64,000 nucleotides of DNA from Cyanodermella asteris (Eukaryota > Ascomycota > Lecanoromycetes > Ostropales > Stictidaceae), in NCBI GenBank assembly GCA_900618795.1, contig UYJD01000015.1, positions 7,034-71,033 on the forward strand, given 5' to 3'. The notes below the pieces were generated by a model. That model did not search any database, was not told where the DNA came from, and was given only the letters and a program-made list of their open reading frames with translations. The position numbers and the translations under genes were made by a program. Shown piece after piece: positions 55,527 through 64,000 of this stretch. Numbering within the stretch: position 1 is the first letter of the stretch; the number at the start of each line of letters is the position of its first letter.

Positions 55527-56734
55527 GACGAGAAAGTCTGGTTGAGATAATGGGTAGAGAAAAAGAGAGACACGATAGAGCGGACTTCAATATACCTTAG
55601 TTTCATAGGAATGACGGCACAACCCAAACGTCTTCAAGACCCCAAGCCGGAAGGCTGAACGCCATTGTGCATTTGAGGGAGCGCTACATCGGGGCTGCCA
55701 TGCGATATACACCGTGACACCGAGAAGCAAAATTAGAGGTGCAATGATTCGTCCGGGGACCGGGGTTGCTGAATCGCCGGCGTCTCCATTTCCCCACATC
55801 GAACTAAGCCTGGCTAGTCGAGTCAACTGCCGATGTGCATGCACCGGATGATGGTTGGCCATGGACTAAGAGCATGGCATCGTTTGGTTGGGCAAGTGTA
55901 TTCCGGTGAGGGCAATTGTTGGCAGCAACGTCCTAATTACTATATTGCGAGGGAAAAGGGCCTGGTGATCAGTACTAGTAGTTAGTTCTACTATAGTAGT
56001 TACTATACCACTGTTTCGTTACTCATTGCTAGAAAGTGCCACCACTGGGTCAGGGGCGTTGAAGGGTGGGGATTTGAAGTCTCACGCAGGTCTTGCGTTG
56101 AGGCCCGAAGTGCCGAATGAGGCTTCACCATGAGGTCATTGCGAGCCAAACCAAATCGAGAAAGCGATGCGGCGCAAGGCGGGATGAAAGAAGTCGCTAC
56201 CGATACTCCGTCCACACCAGCCAAATACCTAGCTAAGTGCCTAGTTATGTACCCACTTCAAGGAGGACGCCGGCAGAGACTTTTTTTCACCCGCGTTGGG
56301 CGGCCTCCCATTGCTTGTCTGCCTCGAGGACACACGGTCCTTGCATAAACCGGCAGGTTTTGCGTTGCAAGCGTCTGGGTAAGCAACACCTTTCGATACA
56401 GCTCGTTCGCCGCTTGTTCGCGGTTGCGAGATGACCCGGTCGAGTCTTAGCTAAATGCTAGCCAAGAGCCTTTCCAGCTCAGCACTTGTTCTGTTAGTTA
56501 GTCGATCATTCGTTCTAGCTTTCAAAAGTTCGGTGCCTTTGAGTCACTCGTGATATGGAAAGACTTCTGAAAACCAGCTATGCTAGCGATCGTAGACAAA
56601 CGCAAAATGAGATATCATTGCAACTATCACTGACATTACCATACACGGACCAAAAGCACAGGTCAATTACCGAGAGAGTCATCAGCCGCCATTCTCGGGG
56701 CAGCCAGAGCTTTTGTCGCACAATCATATCACCC
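55527..56734. other. Intergenic with element copy E and a TA-rich patch
   Basis: Holds the 5' side of the P450, a TA-rich patch with a perfect 12-bp palindrome (CTACTATAGTAG at 55988-55999), element copy E, and the 3' flank of the oxygenase gene. Confidence 0.45.
56175..56298 (+). mobile_element. CAAGGCGGG inverted-repeat element, copy E (124 bp)
   Basis: Left end CAAGGCGGGATGAAAGAAGT, then the conserved CGCTACCGATACTCCGTCC block; a short core of about three 12-bp units; then AAGGAGGACGCCGGCAGAGA, a T-run and the right end CCCGCGTTG. Four bases, GGCG, repeat on both sides (56171-56174 and 56299-56302). The smallest complete copy here. Confidence 0.88.
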
Positions 56735-59700
56735 TTACTCATCATACTCGATCGATAGAGTTGTCGGGAACGAGCTCTCCCTCGAGCTGGCATCCAAGAA
56801 CTTGGCCATCGGCACACCAGCAAGCTCGAATCGGATCCTCGTCAAGAGACCGAGCTTGCCACGAGCGCGTCGGACATTCTTCAACTTGAAGACTTCCTTC
56901 AGCACAGCTGCCAGAGATGGGCCGATCAAACGTGCATCCAGAGCGCCATACCCGAGCATCTCGTACGAAGCAGCTGGGCGAGAGGGATTCAGCTTCTCAG
57001 GCTCCGGGAAGGCCACAGGATCCATGGCGGCTTTGCTGGTGCCGACGAGCACGACATTGCCAGCCTTGACAGTCACTGGTCCGCGGGCGCCATCCTGGAC
57101 GGTGGTTTCCTTGACAGCGGTGTGTGCGAGCGCTGGGGCCATGCCGGTGTGCCGGAGACCCTCGAAGACGAAGCCTTGCAGCTCAGCAGCAGCCTCTGGG
57201 GTGTCGAGATGTGCCAGCTCAACAAGACGAGGCTTATACTGCTCATAGGGCTCGCTGAGGAGGAGGTCGATCAATAACGAGGCGCTCATGGTCAGGACGC
57301 CAGCAATCGGGATGCTGACGGCGAGACACGCGGCAACGAGGTCGGCAAGCGGGAGCTTCGTTTTGTTCAGGGCGTGGTAGATGCGGTCAGCGTCGGCGCC
57401 GACCTCGTACGCGGTGTTCTTCTCCAGCTTGTCAACGATCTTCTCCTTGAAGCCCGATTGCGTCTTGAGGTGACCTTCAATGATCTTGCGCAAGATCGGT
57501 GCGGCCTGACGGGCCGTGTCGCGGAGCTGCCACTCATTCTCGGGGATGATGTTCTGACTCTGGTAGGCGTGCAGAGCGTGGTACAGGTCACTAAGCCGAG
57601 CAACGGAGATGAGACCGCGCGGATTCTGGATGGTCTTGAGTGGAATTGCCAGGCGCTCGGCGATGAAGAGGAGCGGGACGACATTGGTAACGTCACGGAC
57701 AATGTCCACTGTGCGGCGGCTGCTGCGGTACCTGAGGGAGCTGTCCTTGATGAGCTGGGCTGCCTTGGTGCTGAAGAAGGTGGAGATCTTGGTTTCAACG
57801 CCGTTCTCGAAGAAGATTTCCCTTAGCGATTTGGACTTGTCGTCAAGCTTGGTGTCATCCCAGCCAATCTTGACGTCCTGCCCGTCGTTGCACTTTGTGA
57901 CTGTAGTGTGGTACACGGGACGGAAATTGACGCGATCCTCGTAAATGGCCTTGCACGCCTCAGCCGAGTGCACGGCAGTAATGTCAGCGTCGCTTCTAGG
58001 CCTGTCGGGTACGTAGTTGTCGGTGGCCTTGTTGTCCTTCAGGATACCCGCAGCGGCCTTGGGCGTGTAAAATGGCAACAAGACATAAGGAGAAGTACCA
58101 GTAAAGCTTGCAGGTAGTCCACGGAAGATCAGCTTTGGTAGCATACCTCCGTATGCACCAGGGGCGCACTGTCCCAGCTTCGATACACCCCAGTTGGTCA
58201 GAGTGTTGCTAGTGAAGTCGTAACTCAAGTAGCGGTCTCCTCTGACAAGAGCAACGGCATCATCCAGGATACCTCGTCCGGTGGTCTGACCCGGGCAAAC
58301 TCCACTTCCGGGCATGGCTGGCTTCGTGCACTCGGCCATGAGGCCGGGGTACAGCTCGAGGTTCTCAATATGGCCGTACAAGAGTTCGGCCGCGCGGGCG
58401 GTTGGCTTGTCTTCGCACCACTCTTCAAAGCTCTCGTATGGCTTCAAGTTCAGATACTTTCGGAACCTTTTGAGCTGTTAGTATTCCTTCGCATGTTCCG
58501 ACTGGAGAGCGAAATCACTTACTCGTTCATTGTGCAGACGTTGAAGAGCTCACGAGCCTGCAACTGACCCATGATGTCCACCACCTTCAAGCTGGCGGGT
58601 GTACCGTGAGCGCCGAATGCGTGCGCAGGCTCCTCAATACAGCTCTTGATAAGGTCGGCTAGCTCAATATCATTGAAACGTCCGTCTTCTCCCCTCTTCA
58701 GGTTGTTGAACGTCCAGTCTTTGGGCAGGGTGTTCATCAATGTGTGGCCCTCCTTTTTCACCACCTCGTAGAACATCTCTGGCGTCATGTCGTCAATGCT
58801 CTTCAGTTCTGGCAAGTTCCATCGAAGCATATCCTCCATCCACTGCGCGTCAGCGGCGCTGAGAGCCGCGTGCCAGTGATAGAGAACGGCGAACTCGACG
58901 GAGACGACGTTGCCAGAACCGCGTTCTACTCTTTGGCCCATGCTCTTGATTTCCTTGCCGAGATCGAGAGACCAGGTTGAGTTGGCGCGGGGAGTGTTGA
59001 GAATGGCAGCGACATAGTCCTTCAGAACGACGGTGGCGAAGAATCCAACGTTGACGTTACGCGACATCTGGAAAATGTCCTCGTCTTGCCTGAGCCGCGT
59101 TAGATTCAGCTCTTCTTGACTGCGTCGCTCAATGCTTTGCTTACCATTTCTTCTGCTCCTCGTTCAAGGTGTCCCACGGCCGGTACTTACCCTGCTCGTT
59201 CACTTGAAATATAGTGTTTGCGATTTGGTTGTGATTTCTCGAGAACATAACCAGGAGCGCAATCACGCCCGGAGGCATGAGCATGATTCGCTCCGAAGCG
59301 ATCGAATCCGGGTAGATCAACCCGTTCTGATATGTTCGCACCCGAGGCTGTTCCTTCTCGGTATTCCCGTACAGGGTGCTGAGGTCGACATAGCTCGACG
59401 TCTCATTGATCCACTGATCCTTGCGGGAAGTCTGGAAGCATTCGTGAATAACGATTGTTGCAAAGGAGAAGAACAGTCTGTTCAAACCCGAAGGGTGTTC
59501 TTTGAATTCGCCCTCCGGACGTCTCAAGAGCTGCTCAAACACCAGCTCCGGGTCGGGCAAATTGTTGCCCTTGGGCTTGTTTGGTGGGACGTTTCTGCAG
59601 TACGGAGCACCGGCTTTGCCCATCTCGGGGTTCCATAAGTTGTTGTTGCCACCATCGTGTCTTCGGTACCTCGTTGTCGGGCCAGCCACTGTTGTAGACG

Positions 59701-60031
59701 GGTGGGGCAAATCACCCCAGAGCATCTTGATGAAGCCGTCTGATACGGTCTCTGACAGTCCACTGTTGGGCGGTAGAGATTGCAACATTGAGACACCATT
59801 TTCGAGCAACAACTCTTTGTCATCCATAGGCTCACCAGAGGCGAGCGTTGTCAGAGCATGCGCTACTGTCGTCTTGGTCTTCAAATTGCCATGCAGCAGA
59901 TCATGAGCGATAGAGGTCTTCTTCTCGCTGCCACCATTCACCTGAGGATCGTCATCGGCTCTCTGATCCGGGGCGGTGGCGGGCTTCCGCCGGATAGAAC
60001 CGATGATAGAGGATAGACTTGATCGCGCCAT
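56735..60031 (-). CDS. ppo: Psi-factor producing oxygenase: heme dioxygenase fused to a P450 domain lacking its Cys
   Basis: Three exons, 60031-59145, 59089-58523 and 58466-56735, give 1061 residues; the introns are 55 and 56 bp. The N-terminal heme peroxidase/dioxygenase domain has the distal His196 (VIHECFQT), the ETSSYVDLSTLYGN calcium-loop region, and the catalytic Tyr366 with proximal His369 in LYHWH. The residue after Tyr is His where most family members have Arg. The C-terminal P450-like domain keeps the ExxR helix (EGLR), but the heme loop reads YGALDARLIG (991-1000), with no Cys. Such members, as known for 10-dioxygenase (PpoC) enzymes, make a hydroperoxide but cannot isomerise it to a diol. 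It acts on linoleic or oleic acid to give oxylipin signals that govern sporulation. Confidence 0.92.
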
Positions 60032-61282
60032 GATTTATCGCAGCGCAGGGTTGGTTATGCAAAGAAACAATGTCACAAGCAGAGGAGGTCGCCTAGGAGC
60101 TTGCAAGAACGAGGAAGGCACGCGAGAAGAAATATCTAGGGCAGCTGCTTCAGCGATCGCGCCCCGGCGCTCGAGGAGAGCTGTCATCGAGGAGGCTAAA
60201 AGCCAGAGCTCCTGTTGCTTCCCAATGGCGAGCTGGCCATTGGTCGAAGCTGCAGCGTGGCCATGATATTAGCGGAATTGGCAAACGCCAGCTACTGACG
60301 TTCCGGCAGCTCAGCGTGCTACAGGAGTACGCAGGGCCGAAGTGCTGAAGCGCAGCAGTGAGCTGGCAGGTCTGGGCGACGCGGTCTGCCAATGAAAGAA
60401 GTGTGGTGATGTTGTGCAAACGCAAAGTGGTAAAGGCGCGTGCAAGTCTTACCTCTTCCGTGTCGGCGGTCGGCAGGGACACACCACGCTGGCCCACAAG
60501 CAACCACTCAGCGACGCTGCCGCCGGTACAGGTTGCCGATTACTTTCTCTAGCTTCGCAAAGCATGGTTACGTCTATTGGCTCAAGCTGTATCAGACCAT
60601 CTGAACGCAAGCCAAAGTCGCGGGGGCCATCGTTCAAGGATGATCGAGTGGTCCGATCTGACGGAACTGGCGCTTTCTAGATATACTTTCAGCAGCTGGC
60701 TCGCCACGGCTTCCATGGTTGCTTTGCAGAGTACTTCACCGACGGACAGGCGTGCGATCCTCAGAAGCTTAAGATTTTCAGAGTTCAGACCCCACTGGTA
60801 GGTCTGCACAGCGATACCAATCAGGTCTTCGCCAAGTAATCAGTGGCTTTCTCGACCAGCGCCGAAGGAGAAACGCTAGCCGGAACAAGAATCATGCACA
60901 TCGTGTACTGGTATTCATCCCTTCCCTGCGTCATGCCCCGCTGAGAGCTTCGAGCTCGATTCGGTCTGCCTGATGCCGGCTGGCGATGAAGTCGGTTGCA
61001 CAATACAGCCGACCGCAAACACCAATGGGAGTTTCGTATGACTGGAGATGGCTTGACTGAGCCAACGCACGTCGTCATGCAAGATTCCGCATGAGGTTAA
61101 GATAGCCGCTCGTCGTCTTTTGTGATCGGTGGACTTTTGGCATGAGCTCGTTGCCTCGCTTGCGCGTAGATATTTGCAGAAAGCACGTCCTGCAACATCA
61201 GGAGCCCTCGTCTTTTTTTCCATCGTTCCTGCCTCGTGCAGCTGTACAGTCGTAGTCTGATAGCAGCACTTTGACCGCGAAG
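60032..61282. promoter_or_regulatory. Divergent upstream region of the oxygenase and peroxidase genes
   Basis: 1.25 kb between outward-facing genes, so shared control is possible. No repeat or further gene recognised; open frames in it are unsupported. Confidence 0.45.
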
Positions 61283-62192
61283 ATGGCGATCTTGACAAAG
61301 CTCACCTCTCCGTTTATCAACGCCTTCGTCCTCGCGTGGGATTTCAACCTTTTCCTCCTCAACTTTCTTATTCCCAACAACAAACCCGACGATGTCGTGC
61401 CTGCAGGAGCACCTGGGCATCATGGACAGTGGCCGGAATACGTTGCCCCGGGTCCTGGAGATTCACGCTCAGCTTGCCCCATGCTAAATGCGATGGCCAA
61501 CCACGGCATCCTCCCGCACGATGGAAAGAACATCAGCTTCAAGGAGCTCAACACCAAAGTCAGACAGACCTGCAACTTCGCTCCTTCATTCTGTTTCTTC
61601 GTTCCCAAATTCTCGGCCGACTTCCTGGGCCGCTCATATTGGTCTGACAAGTTCGATCTCGAGGAGCTTAGCAAGCACAATGCGATCGAGCACGATGCCA
61701 GTTTGACCAGACACGACGTGGCGCTGGTGGCGGACCAAGGAAAGCCCGATCTCGAGCTTGTGAACCAGCTTTTGGCGGAAGCAACCGGAAAGACGCCTGA
61801 TGGATCTCCAATTTTGACCAAGAAAGATCTCTCATTGGCCCTGTCCAAGAGGCGCTATGCGGCGCGCAAGAGCAACGATCAATACACCGAGAGCTTCTTT
61901 CACAACACCTTTGGTAGCGCAAAGTAGGCAACCTTCTCCTCTCTCCGCGCGATTCTGGATGTAATACTGACGACATGATTCTAGCTCTTCTACCATGCTC
62001 ACCATTTTCGGGGGCCGGGTAAACGATCTGCAGCCGATGCTCACCGAAGAGCGCTTCTCGGAGAACTGGCAGCCTCGCGTCCTGCAACACTACGGCTTGA
62101 CCATGGCGGCGTTCAACAAGACAGTCCTTCCCGTTGAGTTCGGGGTGAATGTCAAGAAAATTGCAAAGGAGGAGAGTGCCAAGACGAAGTGA
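61283..62192 (+). CDS. Heme-thiolate peroxidase (chloroperoxidase/unspecific peroxygenase-like, Peroxidase_2)
   Basis: Two exons, 61283-61923 and 61985-62192 (61-bp intron, GTAGGC donor, TACTGAC branch, TAG acceptor, phase 2), give 282 residues. The axial Cys65 lies in SACPMLNAMANHG, the PCP-like motif of the family, and Glu136-His137-Asp138 in EHDASLTRHD is the acid-base motif, in the form used by chloroperoxidase. A hydrophobic N-terminus (FINAFVLAWDFNLFLLNFL) could be a membrane anchor; it is not a standard signal peptide. The fold would hold a heme ligated by Cys and use hydrogen peroxide. Its substrate is not known; it lies divergent to the fatty acid oxygenase, so an oxidised lipid is possible. 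Confidence 0.85.
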
Positions 62193-63241
62193 TTGCCCGA
62201 AATGTTCAAAGGCGCAAGACCTGCAAGAGATCCATTACCTTATGACGCGGAGAGTGCTGCTTGGGAACCTGTGAATTCAGCTCGGATTCGCCGCTGCGAC
62301 ATTTTGCTCCATCGTGAGAATATTGACATGTCTGATGTGGTTGCTGCAGCAGCAGTGCGGGGACGCTCAAAAGATACCCGTATAGTTTTCAATGGGAACA
62401 GGAGCACTCGCAACCACGAATACGCATTGAAGCAGTCGAGGCTTTACTCTGCGGTCGCTGTATCCATGCATTTGAAAGCCTTTGAGAGATACGCATTCCG
62501 AATTTCAGTCTCGGGTCGTTTCCTAGCTCAATTCGAGATAGGGCCATGTCTAGGCCTGCTCGCGCGATGGCTCTTTCTTGAATTACGGGCAAGTTGGCAG
62601 GCCTTCAGAGGTAGCTAGCAGCAGGTTACAATTCTCTATGCTCGGAATTTAGGCTCCATGAAGTGTTTCATCTGAATGTGCATCACTTGATTGCTATGAC
62701 AGTGGCCCGATACTATGACGGGACCGTTTCGATGGCGAGTTTTGGTGTCCTAAATTTATGGCGTCCAATTTAAATCGTATAGTTTGCCAGGCACCTGCCG
62801 GATAAGAGGCACGTACGACTGTCTCTTATGCAAAAGCAAGAGCATGACGCTTATAACTCGACGATTGGACTTCAGACTTCCAGCTCTGCGTGACGGAGTC
62901 GTCCGACACGACCGTGGATCCTCCGGTAGATACGGACATGGTCTGTGCTTTTTGACCAGGTCTTGTTGTCTCTCCTTATGAATTTTGACCTCAACGCTGT
63001 CCAAGACGCTGTGCTCGCCGCGATCGCATGATAACCGAACTGACTATGCACGGCATGTCTGAAGCAGCTGCCTCCTAACAACAAACCTACTCGAGATCTG
63101 AAAGCCTCAGTGCTATGGGATGTACCAGCCGCTCCGGCGACCTATCACGTAAAGGAGATTAGAGCTAGGCTGACTATCAGTCTTTGGTGAACTAAAGGCG
63201 CTGCTTATCGGCAATCGCCATGTCTCCGTCCTTCACACATC
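62193..63241. other. Intergenic, nothing recognised
   Basis: 1.05 kb between two plus-strand genes. The 62193-62618 open frame (plus) has no family resemblance. Confidence 0.4.
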
Positions 63242-64000
63242 ATGCCTCCGATCCGCTCCTCCGCAGGACGAGCTTCCAAGGCGTGCGAAGGATGTCGAAA
63301 AGGAAAGACGCGATGTTATCCCGATGCGTCCGGAGCGTGTCTTCGATGCAGTACTTTGAGCTTGAGATGCTCCCTTCAAAGTGAGCTGGTGACTGCTAGT
63401 ACGTCGAACGCTTCCCTCGGAGCAGTTGGCGACGACGTCCCACATGACTGTCGTCTAGTTGAGGAACGGTAGGACCTTATCCTTTGCCATGGCGAGAGTC
63501 GTGGTGCTTTACGGAAACCAGTTGGGACTGAACTGCTGCCCTTTAGGCTTGCATCGCTAGAGCGCGTCGTCTCGCGATTGACCGAGTCGGTCGGTCTTGA
63601 CGCTCGCGCCGACGTCGACAGTGATGCTTCGCTTTCACCCAAGTACGGCAATACGACGCCGACAGCTGCAGGCCACGGCGCTCCGATATTGGTCATTCAG
63701 CAGGCCGTGTCCGAAGTCGACAATCTGGGTGAGAAGTTTGCTGGGTCGAAGAATATCGTCGAGAAGGGCTTGGTCAGTGTGGACGAGGCTGGCCAGTTGC
63801 TGGCTCTGTTTCGTAACAACTACAGACGATGGGTGACTCTACGGGAAGACGACGAATCTGGCCCAAACCTCGACTTTTGGGGCTCGCCGCTCTTGCTGTG
63901 TGCTTGCTGCTTGATCTCTCTCAGGAATTGGACCGGGCAAAGAGCACGGGAGACCGCCGACATGCTGTTCAAGGAGGCAAAAGCGTTACTGGGCCAGCAG
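63242..64000 (+). CDS. Zn2Cys6 transcription factor, cut by the window end
   Basis: Two exons are visible, 63242-63468 and 63547 to the window edge, with a 78-bp intron (GTAGGA donor, CTTTAG acceptor, phase 2). The binuclear zinc cluster has Cys15, Cys18, Cys25, Cys33, Cys36 and Cys43, giving 2-6-7-2-6 spacing, with the usual RKGKTRC linker. The second exon stays open to position 64000 and includes a helical stretch (LASLERVVSRLTE) that could dimerise. The rest is missing. It is probably a nuclear regulator; lying next to the oxygenase and peroxidase genes, it may control them, but this is inference. The translation start follows a short non-coding leader. Confidence 0.85.

Noticed and set aside
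55587-55862. Open frame just upstream of the P450 as its N-terminus
   Set aside because: The P450 has its own anchor at the ATG at 55526; the upstream peptide would give an unlikely second anchor.

Overview
The window is nuclear DNA of a filamentous ascomycete (Pezizomycotina). The signs are short introns with GTRNGY donors and CTRAY branch points a few bases before YAG, fungal-only families (DASH subunit Ask1, DUF3433, DUF4419, Zn2Cys6 regulators, psi-factor oxygenase, Hst3/4 sirtuin), and a tract that looks marked by repeat-induced point mutation (RIP). A Dothideomycete would fit, but that is only a guess. One assembly gap of 849 N lies at 40536-41384.

Layout. Positions 1-12160 hold a mitochondrial twin-CX9C protein (MIX17/CHCHD2 type), a DUF3433 membrane protein, ASK1, an S66 LD-carboxypeptidase-like protein, a small-molecule O-methyltransferase and a coiled-coil protein. 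Positions 12161-25998 hold a decayed DUF4419 gene, a Zn2Cys6 regulator, a tail-anchored FHA protein of the STRIPAK complex (HAM-4/PRO45/Far10 type), MGR2 of the TIM23 translocase (with two micro-exons) and the GTPase Rho3. Positions 25999-39601 hold two unknown proteins (one secreted), an orphan set of exons, an Hst3/Hst4 sirtuin, another unknown protein, a sulfite oxidase, a four-pass membrane protein and a five-AT-hook protein. Positions 39602-42999 are a repeat zone with the gap. Casein kinase I (Hrr25/CkiA) and a GNAT acetyltransferase follow.

About 48.9-56.3 kb is an accessory stretch, bounded by two copies of a small inverted-repeat element. It contains several genes that do not read cleanly (an unknown minus-strand gene, a secreted protein, a frameshifted gene, a P450 with two in-frame stops) around one intact GNAT gene. 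From 56.7 kb to the end lie a Ppo-type fatty-acid dioxygenase whose P450 half lacks the heme-thiolate cysteine, a divergent heme-thiolate peroxidase, and the start of another Zn2Cys6 regulator. This could be an oxylipin-type gene group, but that is inference.

The most distinctive find is a family of tiny non-autonomous elements of 124-218 bp. They have imperfect terminal inverted repeats starting CAAGGCGGG, a core of degenerate 12-bp tandem repeats (AAGTACCTAGCC-like), and 4-bp target duplications in the three best copies (GGCC, GCAA, GGCG). Four copies with both ends and two remnants are visible. Exon coordinates below were worked out by eye from splice signals and phase; start codons are ATG unless stated.
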